In this document: positions 12,301 to 24,911 of the stretch, one piece after another | How positions within the stretch are numbered: the first letter of the stretch is position 1 | Layout of the letters: the number at the start of each line of letters is the position of its first letter | Assembly (NCBI GenBank): GCA_023362775.1 | Contig: JALMGJ010000061.1 | Location: forward strand, 630,001 to 694,000 | Source of the DNA: Charina bottae | Lineage: Eukaryota; Chordata; Lepidosauria; Squamata; Charinaidae | DNA length: 64,000 nt | Reading direction: 5' to 3' | Notes under the pieces: model-generated | Databases searched by the model: none | What the model was told of the DNA's origin: nothing | The model's input: only the letters and a program-made list of their open reading frames with translations | Translations under genes and position numbers: made by a program

Positions 12301-15300
12301 CTCAGGCGGGCGGTGAGGGCCCCGAGGGGCCCAGCCCATCCGGACGCTGCCGTGCGCGGCTCAGCCAGGCCTCTTCCGAGAGGGGCCCGGCAGGCAATTC
12401 CGCTGGCTTTCACGGTGGACAAGAAGGCTTCTGGAAACGGTCCTGAGGCCTCTCCCGCCTTTGCTTTCAGCAACTCCACTCCAGCGTCAGGACGGGCAAC
12501 CTGGAGACCTGTTTGAGGCTTCTCTCTCTGGGAGCGCAGGCCAATTTCTTCCATCCGGTGAGAGAAAATGGCGCTCGTCCTTTAGCCCCAAGCAGGCTTA
12601 GAGCGGAGGACTTGCAGCTGAGCAAGCGTCTCTCGGCCCTTTTGCAGGAGAAAGGGAACACCCCGCTTCACGTCGCTGCCAAGACAGGGCAGACGTTACA
12701 AGCCGAGCTGCTGGCTGTGTACGGAGCTGATCCCGGCACCCCAGACTCCTGCGGGAAGACGCCCGTGGACTATGCAAGGTGGGCCGTTTCGGCAGGCTCG
12801 TTCCACGACTCTCCCGGGCTTTAAGGGTGAAGACCCCCCGCCCCCGGAGTAGATCTCCCTCCTTCACCAGGCGCTGGGAACAGCAGAAGGGGTTCCAGTT
12901 AAAGCATAGTTGGATGGGACCCCCCTTGCTGTCGCCTCGGAGCCTCCCATCCGCGAATTCTGAGTGCCTCTCTGCCCCCGTTTCCCCGTTAGGCAAGGAG
13001 GCCATCATGAGCTGGCAGAGCGCCTGGTGGAAATACAGTACGAGCTCACCGACCGGCTGGCCTTCTACCTCTGTGGCAGGAAGCCAGGTAACTGGGCGCC
13101 TTGTGTGGGCGGGGCCCCGTTCTTCCTCTCTGCCTGAACAGAGCCTGCTCCCACTCCACCCCTTTCCTCTGCCCCTCAGTCCAGGCCGGCCGGCCGGCCG
13201 CGGGGGCAGCGAAGGGATCGGCCCTGGTCCATTAATCTGCTTGGCTGCCCGAGGCCAGCGTAGGCGTGAGGACAGAAGAGCGGGGAGAACCAGGATCCTG
13301 CTGCAGTCTCCCCTCTGCTCTGGGGCTTCTGTACACCCACCCTGGCTAGTAGTCGTTAACAGCCCTTCTCGTCTTTCCCGCTGTGTTGTGAGCCAGGGTC
13401 ACTGGCCATCTGCCGGTAGCGGATGCCATAATTCCTTACCCCAGTAGTTGTCTCCTGTCCTGCTTTCCCGCATGCAGAATGCCACGCAGACGTTTCCAGC
13501 AGCTTGGCCACAATCGTACTTTGGCCTTCGCTCTCCTACCCTGAGGTAGTCTGGGAGAGCAGCTAGACTTGTCCCGGGGCCCATTCCCAACACCAGGAGA
13601 ATGTGTGGGCAGCCCTTTGCAGACTGGCTGGTTTCAGGCTCTGCCTCTGCGGGCACAGGGGCATCTTGTGGGGAGTGCAAGTGTGCTGTCCTGCCGCCCC
13701 TGCCCACAAGCAGCCCCAGCCGCCCAGCAGCCCACAGCTTTGGGAGCCGGCCTCCGCCCCCGCCCTGATGCTCTTCTGAAATGTTCTTTTCAGATCACAA
13801 AGGCAGGCAGCATTTTATTATACCTCAGATGGCAGACAGGTAAGGATTTGGACTGTAACCCCAAGAACTTTCGGTGACACTGTTTCCAAGAGCAATGCCC
13901 CAAATAGTTCGTCTTTTGGTTTTCATACTGCGCCTTCAACTGGCATTCGGTTGGCTGCTGAAAATGAAGCCGAGTCTGGTGCCCGCTTAGTCTGTCGGTC
14001 ACAAGCCCATCATCCTTAGCCAGCATAAGCAGCAGTTTCAGACTGGCAGGGCTGTTGTAGTCCTGTAGGCTGGGTGGAACACACATAGCATTGCTAACAA
14101 ACACAGTTTAGAAAAACAGCCGATAGTAATAATGACACAATATTTTTCCTGTTATTGCCGAACCCCGAGTCTTGGGAGCTAAGGCAGCTGTAAGCATATC
14201 TTTTAGATTGCCTCCTCCTGCTTGTGCAATGTTATTTGTTTTGGCAGTATTAACCTCCAGCACGAGCAGCCTGCTCAACAGCCAGAGGAGACTAGACAGA
14301 TAGAAAGATAAAATGGCTCATCTCATTCAAATTGTCTAGCCGTACGAAATCAAAAGCTGCTTTCCGTTGCGTGCCTGCTGGGGCCACTTCCAAAGTCTCC
14401 CGGGTGATTAGTGTCTGTGTTGGGGCATCTTCGGGGGGGGGGGCAGCTGGAATGGAAGCGGTTCCTTGGATTTTTCCCCAGACAGCATCTTCCTTTTTGC
14501 CCTGTCTCCACTTTCCTCTCGTGACTCGGCAGAGCAGCTTTTAAGTGGAAACCCGCCTGGGGAAGGCGTGAGTCTGGGTGGTTGGTGGTTCTGCTTTGGG
14601 CACAGAGGACAGTCGTTCTGGGCCTTTCCCAGTGAGCTGAGGGTGGACGGGTAAGGTTTGGTGGACAGGGAAGCGTCACCGCAGAAGCTTCTCCACAGCG
14701 AAATAGGGGGTGGGGGGGTAGGGAGAGGCTGTACGCAGAGAGACTCGTATTGTTAAGCATTTTGAGGTGCTTTGAGAACAGAGCAGTTGAAAAGCAGGAT
14801 GTGAATTTCAAGAAAGGAAGAGCAAGTGTACCTGCACACCTCCATATTCACACATGCACGCACTTTCTTAGTTACCCTCGCGTAGCTCTGCTTCTGAGAT
14901 TGAGGTCTTCAAAGGAAAAAGAGTCAAATGTTCTGACGGGCTCCTTGTTTTCGTAGCAGCTTGGACGTGTCAGCACTGGCCAAAGCAGCCAAGAAGAAGC
15001 TTCAGCTGGTGAGTCTGCTTATTTCTCCACTCTGGCCCTGAAGGCGAGGAAAGCCCGCTTTTTGAAGGAAGAGCTGCGTCTCCCGGCCCCTCCCTCCCCC
15101 GCCCCACCTTCTGCCCCGGGAAAGGAGGGCAGTTCAGCACCCCAGCCCACCTGTCCCCCAGACTTTACCAAGAGGAGGGGTGGCCGCTCTCCCTGGCCTG
15201 CGGGCTTCCCATTGACGCCTCCGGCCAATGGCCGCCGGGGCCGGCCCTGCCTCGGTCCGCGGGAGCTCCGGCAAGGCCAGCTTCACCGTTTGGTCTTTCC

Positions 15301-18300
15301 CTCCCTCTTTAGCTGAGCAATCACCTGTTTGAAGAGCTCGCCATGGACGTCTACGACGAGGTGGACCGGCGGGAGACAGACGCAGGTGCTTTCCTGCCCC
15401 ACCGACTTAGTGGGGCAACTGCACGCAAGCCCCCAGCCCCACCCCTCGGGACCCCTGCCCCCTCTTGGTGTTGCTGTGCTGGGATGTAACTGCTCCCGTC
15501 ATTGGCTGCCCTTAAGGGGCCGCGTGATTGTGCGGAGATAAAAGTTGAGCCAGACCACACGTTAGAAACGAGGAAGGGCGCTCTGTTGGTGAGGAGCAAG
15601 GGTGGGTGTGGGGAAGGGCGGCTGGGTGCAGAGCGTGAGCCCACGCGCCCACGACCTCGCCCTCTTCTTGCACGAACAGTGTGGCTCGCGACACAGAATC
15701 ACAGCACGCTGGTCACTGAGACGACCGTGGTCCCATTCCTTCCTGTCAACCCAGAGTACTCTTCAACAAGAAACCAGGTACGATTCTCCTGTAGTTTTTC
15801 TGGGCTCTGACAATTACGGGGAAAGAAAGGAACACCCACTTCCATGCGTTTGGACAGCTGAGTTTCCTCCCAGCCCTGCTGAAACGCGGCAGCCGCCATC
15901 CATTTGGGCCCTGAATTGCAGGTCCACAGATCCACTTCAGCCCCATCCGGTTGGGTTGGACTTCCAGGGCCGAGCGTCCCACGCTGGGATGCCGCGGTTA
16001 GCGCTTAGAAACGGGGTCGGCTTCTGGATGAAGGAGGAGGGGGAGGATGCGTCCACTGCCAGAAGAGGCTGGTTTGGGAAGCCTTGGACCTCTGCGCAAA
16101 ACAGCTGCGCTCCGTGTGTGGGGAGGAGCGGTTGCCCTGCACCCACGGCCTCGGTCTGCCCCGAAGGCCTCTGAAACGCCACGCTCCTTCCTGTTTCCAG
16201 GGAAGGCAGAAGCTGGCCCGCTTTAACGCCCACGAGTTTGCGACGCTCGTCATCGACATCCTGGGGGATGCCAAGCGAAGGCAGCACGGGAACCCTGTTC
16301 CGAGCGCCACAGGTGAGCCGGGGGGTCGCTGCCCTGGCTCCCTCGCGCGCCTTGGGAGCCGTAGCCCAGCTCTCGGGACCGCGTTCCACGGGCAGCAAAC
16401 CTGCCCCCTCCCATCCTTAAGGCGTCAGGCAGGCAGGCGGGTCGGGGGGGCTGTGGGGCCTACGCAGTGGCCTAGAGGCCAGAGGAAGGGGGGTGACAAA
16501 GGGGTAGTGAGGACTGCACGGGAGGGGGATTGTGGGCCCGAGAGAGTCCCCTGCTCAAACCGTCAGTCCCGGGAGTAAACGCGCAGGGACCCGTGGGTGC
16601 AGGCAGGCGCTTGGAGAAAAATACTCCGCTGGCCGCCGCCTTCCACTTTGCGTTGACTCCTTGGAGCCGGGAGAGGCCAGAGGATCTGAGTTCCTGTGGA
16701 TGTGGCCTCCCCGTGGTTGACCCCCTTGGGGAAGAGAGACAAAGCAAAGGGCACCTGGTTCGAGGGGAAGGAGCCGGAAAGGGCCTTGAGGGGGGAGAGG
16801 TACCTCCAGGAGAAAGCGTGAAGGCCCCCCTTGCCAAGGCCTCCACGGGGTGTCCCCTCCTTGGCTCGCTTGGAGAGGCCCTTCCAGCAGTTCCCACCCT
16901 CCGCACAGATTTCTCTCTCGGTTTTCAGAAAATGTGGAGCTGATCCTGAAGGCAGTCAACAGCCCGCATGGTCCGGGGAGTCACGAGGCTGACCAGCCCG
17001 ACTACGACAGCGTTGCCTCCGACGAAGAAGGCGACTTGGAAGCGGGTTCAGGGAAGGCCCCTCGGCAGAAGGTGGGTGGAAGGCGACGGCAGCTTTTGGG
17101 AGGGCCTGCTGCTCCCCACGCTGGCATCCACACGCAGGCACTCTGGGCGCGGACTGGGCGCCTCCCTCTCCGTGGGAAGTCTTGCTGTTTGCAGAGTTCC
17201 CCTTACGATCCTGGAGCTTTTCAGAGTGAATCCCCATCCTTTTAACTAGAGAAGAGCGGTTGGGATTCTTTGGTACCCTTTTCGGATCACAAAAGGCCTC
17301 AGTCTGGGAGGAGCTGGCGGCATAATCTCAGCAGCCCCCTCTCTTTATTTCAAAGAATAGAGATGTGGGACTTTATGGTGCTTCTTCCCCGTTCCCAAAA
17401 GGTCCTGCGGAGTCCTTGGGGGGACTTCAAACGGTCTGTCCCTGGAGCAGGCGGACGCCGCCCCTGGGATTCTGAATTGCAGCCATCTTCCTTGGGTTGT
17501 AGCAAAGGTCTTCTCGGGGGTCTGGACTGAACACTGCCTGGCGTCTTTCAAAGCTTTCTTTGGGGCACGTGGGTGTGAGCGAGCGAGGGAAAGAGCGTGA
17601 ATGTGTAAAAGAGGCGTGGGCCTTTTGCAGAGCCTGGACTCCGACTTGTCTGACGGCCCCATCACCGCCCAGGAATACCTGCAGGTGAAAAACGCCCTGC
17701 TGGCTTCGGAGGCGAAGATCCAGCAGCTTTTGAAGGTGAACGTCAACTTGAGCGATGAGCTGAGGACCATGCAGAAGAAGGTAGCACCGCATTCCCAACC
17801 CTGCTCGCCCTGCAGGGTCGCGCCTGCTCAGCCACCGGCCGGCTGGGCGGAGTCATCAGGGTTCTGGTGCAGAATAAAAGCGCCGTGTGTGCAGAGCGGC
17901 GTTTCCCCCCGTGCCCCCGGGCGGGCTGAAGTTGGGCTCCCACCGCCCCTGTTGGTGCAGTCGCAAGCTCTGCAGGCTGGGGATGATGGGGAGTGAGGTA
18001 CCACACACCTGGAGGGGCCTCCGGTTGCAAGGAGAGGCCTGAGCTTTGAGGTGGATGTTCAGGGGTTTGGCGAGAGATCGGGCTTGGAGCCGGAGGATCC
18101 GAGTCCAAGCGTCCCGTGAGGGCAGTTGGGCCGTGAGTGTTCTCGCCGCTGCTGCTGCTGCTGCTGCTGCTCCTCAGCCGTCTGTCAACGAAGCGTTTCC
18201 ATCCTCCCTCCCTCCTCCGGCTGACGGGTTGTGGCTCCTATTTCCGGGGGCCACGTGGCCCTCGAGGGGGTTGAGCCCAGACCTCCCCAGCTGCGATCCC

Positions 18301-21300
18301 GCTCCCGGCCCGCTTCGCAAACTGCGCAGGGCAACAAGCAGGTGGTCCCTTTCCTCGCCAGGGCAGGGCCACTCGCAGCTGTGAAGGGCTGCGCAGACTC
18401 CTGTGCTGCGGAAAAAGAGGAAGCGCTGCAGCCCTCCGCCCAACGTGCCTGGCCCCAGCTGAGATGGGGAAGTTCAGGAAGTGCATTTGGGGCCCTCCAG
18501 TGTCTTTCCTCAGGCAATCTGAGAGGCCGAATGTCGTCCTCTCTGCCCCTGGCAGGCTTTCCCCGTCATTCTGCCAGAGGGAATACAGATGCGCCTTAGC
18601 CATGCTTCGGTATGTTAGTTTACATACTCCAGATGTGCAGAGAGGGGTTTGAGGTTCAGATCCGAGCAAGGATCAGCCTTCCAGAGCAGCACAAAATAGG
18701 ATTCCGGTGTCCTTTCCAGGGGGGGAGGAAATGCCCCCGATGCCCCCCCGGCCTGAGGCTCGTTGCTCGGCTCTGCATCTCAGTCCTCTGCAGGGTTATT
18801 TCTTTTTCTCCTGCGACGTTGGTGGCCACGCATCAGTGCCAGTTGCTGTGGGCAGCTTCCTTCTTTAAAAGGTCCCCTAATACTGAACCTTCATAATTTG
18901 CATGCAGACTTAATGGGGAAGGGCAGGGCCTTCTTGCCAGATGGAAGCTGCAGCCGGCTGGAATTTGTCTGGGTCCTCCTGCTTGAAGACATTATAGGAA
19001 AGGGATCGTGCGTCAGCCTCCTTCTGCCTCTTTCGCTTTCGCCGCATTTCCTCTTCCACCGCGGCTGTGGCGTTGGCATTTCCACACTTCCCCTCCTGGT
19101 TCGGAGCTTGCCCCTCGCTGTTCCCCACAAGCGTCCTCTTTCCGCTCAAGAAATGTTGCTCGAGCCACGGCCTCTTTGGAGGTCTTTGCGGGGGCTGCCC
19201 AGTCCTGCCCTGGCCTCGAAACGCGGCCCCTGAGTCTCCTCTCGCTTTGGTTCTGAGGCCTTAGCGTGGCCCTCTTTGAAACTAAAACGAAGCACGCGGG
19301 ACGATTCCACATTTCCTTCCAGCTTCAGAGCCTGCAGAGCGAAAACACGAGCCTTCGGCGGCAGGCCGCAACCAGCCCCCACCAAACTCCGGCCGGCTCC
19401 GAGTACGCAGACGTGCCCTCCGTTCGGCGCCCTTCCTTGCGCAGCAGCCGGCCCATGTCGATGTATGAGACCGGGTCCGCTCAGAAGCCCTACCTGCCCC
19501 TAGCCGAAGCCTCTTACCCCGAGGAACAGCACGTCACACCGCGGCTCCAGCTGTTCCCTCCCCACGTAAGTAACGCAGCTGCCCTGTCGCCTTTCCGCTC
19601 GCCTCCCGTCCTCTCATGCAGCAGCTGCCTGGAGGCCTTTGCTTGGCGCGGCATGCAGCTACGTGCTTCTGCTGGGCCAAATCACTTGGACTCCGAGGCT
19701 TTTGAAGAACCGAGAGCAGGCAGGAGCCCCTGGGCTGAGCGGTGCAGTCCTTGGCCGGTTGCCGGCCGGAGAGACGGGTTTCTGCACGGCTGCCCCTTCA
19801 GGGGAAAGACCGGCCCAGTTTGGACTCCGCAGGGCCCGGCCCGGCCCGGCCCGAGCAGCGTTGCCCATGGAGGGAATTGGGCCACCATCTCGAGATGGGG
19901 CAGCCCTGCAGAAGGAAGGAAGCGTGTCGGGGAGCGTCCGTGGCCGAGCACCGCGACCCCTCGGAGGCCGGCAGGGAGCCACGAGCCTCTTTCGACTTTG
20001 CTCTGTGCTCGGGAGGGAATTCCAGGGACGGAACTTTTAGGATGGTGTGTAAAAAGGCATTGCTTCCACCCCCGTTTAGACTGCTAGATTACTAAACTTT
20101 GGTTTAATTGTATTCGTGGTGCTTGTTTGCATTTGGCCTTCTCTGTTGTCGGGGGCCCCTCGGCGGCTGAAAAGTTGGAAAGGTGGGGCACAACCGCCTT
20201 CGCTCGGTCGCAGGGCCCCGGGCCCTTCAGGGGCGTCACTCCTTAAAGGATGAAAAGGGAAGGGGGGTGGCAAGGCAGCTGAAGGGCAGGGGAGGCGAGG
20301 CGTCGGTGCTCAGCGGGCCAGGAGGAGCTGCTGCCGGGGCCTCCGCACATGGGCCCCTGCTCAGAAGTCCTGCCTCGCCGGCCCCCGAGCAACGGGCCAA
20401 GCAGCCTGGCTTTGCGGGCGACGTCCGCCCCTTTGCTCTGTCCCTGCTCTCTCGTGCGTTGGCTTGCTGAAGCTAGATCCGATTTTAAAGCCGCTTTGGC
20501 CGCTGCCGTTTCAGTGACGACACTTTGCGTTCAAAACTGCGTGTGATTTGGGAGAGGGCCTCCCTCTTCCCATCTGTTTGGATTTGCAGGAGCGGGTTGT
20601 GAGCTGCGCTTTCCCCGCCCAAGCCCTCCTGGTTGGGGGAGGAAATCCAGAGGGGGTCCCTCCTTCCCTGGGAAAGGCCTCCCCGTTCTCTTCCCTGCTG
20701 CCCAGCCCCGGCAGCCCTTCCTCCTGTTCTTCCCGGCTGCCTGATCTCCCAGGCCCTCTGCAGCGTTGGGCGGGGAGGCAGTGCGTCCAGACTGCCCAGC
20801 CCCGCAAAGCCCAGGGGTCCTCTGAGGCCTTTGGTTGGTGAGCTGAGCGGGAGGACCACGGGGGCTGAGCGAGCCAGGTGGGCTTCAGAGTGCTCGGCAG
20901 GGAGGTGGGACTGGCTGCGCCTGGCCTGGTCGTGGCTGCTCCGTTAACGGGGGATTCCCTCTTTCCCTCCCGCGCTCTCGTTTTCCTTCCAGGCATCCCG
21001 GTTGGAAAAGCAGAGCAGCTTGCCCGAGGGGGATTACGACAACGCTGTCCCTGCTCTGGAGCTGGACGAGACGGGGTAAGCGCCGGGGGCTGGGTGCCCG
21101 GGATGAGGAGGTGGGCAATTCCTGGGCCACACCCGAAGGGCTCCCTGGCAGCCTCTCCTCTCCCTTGACGTGCTGGCATGAGCCAAGGAGAGGCGCGTTG
21201 CCCTCGGGAGGAGGGAGACTCCGGCAAGGGGCTCGGGAGCCAGTCCGGGCTACAGCGCGTGCCTTCCGGCAGGCTCGTCAGGAAGGCCAGGCAGCGGAGC

Positions 21301-22662
21301 GGCCCCGGGCCAGAGGGCAAGGACCCCGAGGCCCACCCCGGCGCCAGCTTCCCCAGCACGGAGGACGTGATTCGGAAGACGGAGCAGATCACCAAGAACA
21401 TCCAGGAGCTGCTGCGGGCAGCTCAGGAGAGCGAGCACGAGAGGTGAGCTGGGGGGAGTTCCCAGGGCAGCCCGGGAGGCTCAGGCGATGGGACCTTGCA
21501 GAGCCTCCCACCGACTCGGGGGGTGGGGGTGCAGGACCCCTTCTTTGGAGCGGGTGCCGTTCTCCAGAAGGGCAGCCGCCGGGCTTGCCTCCTGCTGCGC
21601 CAAAGCGAACCGGATCCCTCGGCAGCGGCATTTCCGGAGATTGTGTGCGGAGCCCTCTGCTGCCCCTCCCTGCACTGGGTGGAGCTCCGCAAAGAGGTCT
21701 AGCCCGATGAAGCGCTCTCGCTGAGCGCTCCGCCTCCTGCTGCCCTCCAGACAGACCCGGCCTCGGCTCCCACCGCCCCTTCCCAGTCCGCACACCCCGC
21801 AGGCCCCGACAGGGTTTGCTCCCAAGCCCGGCTCTGCCTGCGCCGAGCGGCTTCCTTCCTTCCTTGCAACCTGCCTTACGTGGATGAGGACGGCCTGTTT
21901 GCACAGCGCCTGTCGCGACCGGTGGCTTCCAGAGCAACTAACTTCGCCTTTTGCGGGGCTGGGAAGAAGACCCCTTTCCCTTTGAAGACTCACTTCTCTC
22001 TCTCCTCCTGGCAGCTACGTTCCCTGCTCGGAGAGGATCCACCTGGCCGTCACCGAGATGGCAGCCCTCTTTCCGAAAGTGAGTAGCTCTCGTTTGGTAA
22101 GAGGGGAGGGGGGCCAGGGGTGGAATACCCGGTCTCTGGGCACAGGTGAGAATCCCTGAGGTTTGTGAAAACCGTCAGAGGACAGGTGAGCGTGTCATCA
22201 GGCGTAAAGCAGGCAACACCCAGAAAGAGCCCCAGAATCTTGGGCAGGGGGGTCTCGCACAGCAGTCAAACCTCCCTGGTCCCCACGTCTGGAGGCACGA
22301 GGTTGGGGCGGATGCATCTGGCAGCTGAATCCTTGGCATCCCCTCCCTCACGTGGCAGGAGGCCGCTGGGCTTCTTTGCCTTTTGGAGACCACATTGGCC
22401 CCTCTGGGCAGAAGGAAAAAATGCCCAGAGTTCCCCGCTCTTTCCCCAGAAGCCGCAATCGGAGCTGGCGCGCACCCCGCTGCGGCTGCTGACCTCCAGC
22501 GCCTTCCGCCTGCATTCTGAGTGCACGAAGGCCCTCCCGCCCGAGTCCTGCTCCACGGCCGACGTCCAGCTGGTCACCCAGCAGGTCATCCAGTGCGCCT
22601 ACGACATTGCCAAGGCTGCCAAGCAGCTGGTCACCATCACAACCAAAGAGAACGCCAACTGA
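9378..22662 (+). CDS. GIT2: ARF GTPase-activating protein GIT2
   Basis: Scaffold and ArfGAP that, by family knowledge, pairs with PIX/ARHGEF proteins and paxillin at focal adhesions and endosomes and stimulates GTP hydrolysis on Arf proteins. The 19 coding exons are 9378-9429, 10022-10155, 11243-11355, 12183-12288, 12471-12557, 12648-12778, 12993-13087, 13794-13839, 14957-15008, 15313-15385, 15680-15777, 16201-16312, 16929-17071, 17631-17780, 19323-19565, 20993-21075, 21273-21443, 22015-22078 and 22450-22662. Phases agree throughout and give 721 aa. The ArfGAP zinc finger has Cys11, Cys14, Cys31 and Cys34 and the catalytic Arg39 in CCSVHRSLGRH. Ankyrin repeats follow (GNTPLHVAAKTGQ). The two Spa2-homology repeats include ELAMDVYDEVDRRE and ARFNAHEFATLVIDILGDAK. 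A coiled coil sits near SEAKIQQLLKVNVNLSDEL, and the C-terminal paxillin-binding bundle ends in KQLVTITTKENAN. The roughly 30-residue cassette of the long human isoform was not found between 19566 and 20992. Confidence 0.98.
10299..10395. mobile_element. Degraded palindromic hAT-type MITE in GIT2 intron 2
   Basis: A 97-nt fragment contains the family core GGGGAATTCCGGGAGTTGAAG and ends in GGTTGACAAACACTG. It is flanked by imperfect 8-nt duplications, ATTTAAAG on the left and CTTGAAAG on the right. It belongs to the same family as the copies at 36477, 61222 and 62838, but the left arm is largely worn away. Confidence 0.6.
13088..13793 (+). other. GIT2: GIT2 intron 7, no other gene seen
   Basis: GC-rich intron with no convincing ORF, RNA gene or intact repeat. 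A short (CCGG)n-like stretch lies near 13187-13200. The next introns (13840-14956, 17072-17630, 17781-19322, 19566-20992) likewise hold no recognisable gene. Confidence 0.5.
18148..18171 (+). repeat. (GCT)8 microsatellite in GIT2 intron
   Basis: Eight uninterrupted GCT units are directly visible. It is intronic, between the exons ending at 17780 and starting at 19323, so it does not encode a polypeptide tract. Confidence 0.95.
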
Positions 22663-22788
22663 GCGGGCTCCGGCACAGGGTTCGCCGCCGCCTTGGAAAC
22701 TGTGTCAAGGTTTTCAGGGGGTGGTCTTTTTTACAGGAATATTTAAAGCGGTGCGTTACCATTTTTTTAAAGGAACCTCAGTATTAAA
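22663..22788 (+). terminator. GIT2: GIT2 3'UTR start and ATTAAA poly(A) signal
   Basis: After the TGA at 22660-22662 the sequence turns T-rich. ATTAAA occurs at 22783-22788, followed by a run of T residues. This would give a compact 3'UTR of about 140 nt; a more distal signal downstream cannot be excluded. Confidence 0.6.
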
Positions 22789-24899
22789 TTTTTTGCATGT
22801 TTTTTTTTCTAAGAAGACTTTTTCCCAGGATTGCTATAATCTGCTGCCTTATTTGGTGCTCTGTATTTGACGGCATAGAGCGCGCCCGCTGGAAGTGTGT
22901 CTTGAGCCAACCATCACATCACCAGCTTACAGTACTTTTCTGCCGTGGCGGGGAGGGAAGTTTGAATCCTGTGCTCTTAACGCCTGTTGCGAACTCAGAC
23001 GCACCTATCCAAATCCAGGTCGCCTCTCCTGGAATCCGCTGGGCAGCTGCTTGGCACGCTTTAGCCACTAAGTAGCGCACACCGTGGCCTCTTCAGTTAC
23101 AGGGGATGCTCCCTGCTTGGTGCCCCGTGGCCCCCAACCACGAAAGCACAGCGCACTTGCGGCTCCGCTTGGAAGGAAGAAGGAACGGCCCCCCTCCTCT
23201 GCTGGGGCCGAGGGGCAGCCCCTCCTGTCCTCAAAGTTCAGAGAGGCCGGCGGGGTTGAGAAAGGCCGAGCGAGGCAGGCCCGCGGCTGCTCCTCGTGCC
23301 GGGTTTCCCGGAGGCTCCGGAAAGCGCTTCTGCGAAGTAACTATGCACGGGGAGGCTTGGGCCTTCCCCAATATGGAAAACTGCATCTGCTGTCTCGTCT
23401 CTCGTTTGGGAATTCCCTGCCCTGCTGATACGGACACGCGAGGGTCTTTCTGGAACGCAAGGAGGGCCCTGGCCGGAAAAGGGGACCTGTGCTGCAGGAG
23501 GGAGGTGAAGCTGAGCGCGATTCACTGAGCGTCTGGCCAACCCCGCCGCTTCCAGTTGGGAGTGTGTCAGGGAGGGGAAGCTGTTTCAGCAACCGGGTCG
23601 CCGGCTTTCCCCTTCCTTCTGCAAATGCTCCGCGTCACACCGGCCCCGTCTCTGGCAGCACAGCAGGCCTCTGTGTAGGAAGTACGAAGAAAGCGCGTGG
23701 CCGAGGCACAATGGCCTATCGATGCAAAGAACAGACTTTGCATTGGGGAGAAGGTAGTGGCTTCGGAAGGTCGAGGGTAGCATCCCCATTGGTCGCTCCC
23801 CTGGGTGAGTTGGTTAGAGTTGGAAGCTTCCAAGCAAATGCGGCCACTTGGCCCGCCACGACGTGTTTATCCCACTGGGTTTGGTGGCTTTTGGAGGGAA
23901 CTTGGCTTGTGGGCAGATCCCTCATCCCGGAACCCCCGACTCTCCAGACCGCTCCCTTTCTAAGCAGCGCAGATCTCCTGCACAGCCCCACAGCCAAGCA
24001 GAGGGGGGGGCAGCCTAGCGGGGGGGTACGTAGTGTTAGCTCAGCACAGTGTGGGTCTCGCGGGCAAGAGTAGCAGCCAGGAGGTGGTCTAGAGCCTTTG
24101 GAAAAAGCTGCGCAGCCCACGGCCACGTTTCTGGCTAGCGATTCTTGATCCTTCCCTCAAACGACCACTTTGCTGGTTCGCAATTCAGACAAGTCTGACT
24201 ACAGGAAGCGAGCTGCTTTTGCAACGGGGAAAAAGTCAACAGCTTTGCAGCTGAATCGTTGGTTGCTGCAAGATTTGTTCAGCCAAGTTGCCTTGTGGGT
24301 TCTTGAGTGCCAGGGCGCATTAGCCCAAAGGCAGCTTCCTGCGCTGGCCTCCGTGGAAACCCCCCTGCTCTGTGTCTCCGGTCCTTCCCTGTACGGCAGG
24401 TGGCAGCCTCCCAGCTCCCGCCCAAAGCCAAGGGCCGCCTAGCAACCCAAGGCGGGCAGTCAAACGATGGGACAATGGGGGTGAGGCAGCAGCGGATTGG
24501 CCAACCGGCTGGCCTTTCCTCGAGGCCTCTGTCCTTGGGGCCTGCCTGCCACTTGATCTGCTGCCCCAGGACGCTCCCGGCTTGCTCAGGACACCCTGCA
24601 GGGGTGGGAGCACTGGTTGCTTTGTGGCTGTAGAGACAGACCCCCCCCCCCCGCAATTTTAAAGCCACAACTAAGTGAAGGCTCCTGTGGAGAGTGTGTG
24701 TGTGTGTGTGTGTAATATCCTGCTAGCGTGTGCGTATGTAAATCTTATACATATAAAAACAAGTGCCATAATATTTTGAATGCGTTGTCCTATTTTGGGG
24801 TTAAACAAACATAGGTAGAACAGTCCCCTGGCTGCCTTCCCCCCCGTTTCTGCTTTGCGCTAGGCCCAAGGGAAATCAATTAAAAAAGGAAAGCAGCAC
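22789..24899. other. Intergenic region between convergent GIT2 and TCHP
   Basis: About 2.1 kb separate the two converging 3' ends. I see no exon with homology I recognise and no RNA gene. A (TG)10 microsatellite lies at 24694-24713 and C-runs occur near 24644-24653. Part of it may be unrecognised GIT2 3'UTR. Confidence 0.6.
24694..24713 (+). repeat. (GT)10 microsatellite
   Basis: Ten GT units in tandem are directly visible in the GIT2-TCHP intergenic region. Confidence 0.95.
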
Positions 24900-24905
24900 T
24901 TTATT
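24900..24905 (-). terminator. TCHP: Poly(A) signal of TCHP
   Basis: AATAAA on the minus strand lies downstream of the last TCHP exon. If the longer candidate last exon is right, the stop codon at 24912-24914 sits only 6 nt upstream of this signal. If the shorter candidate is right, the 3'UTR is about 150 nt. Confidence 0.75.
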
Positions 24906-24911
24906 GACCTC

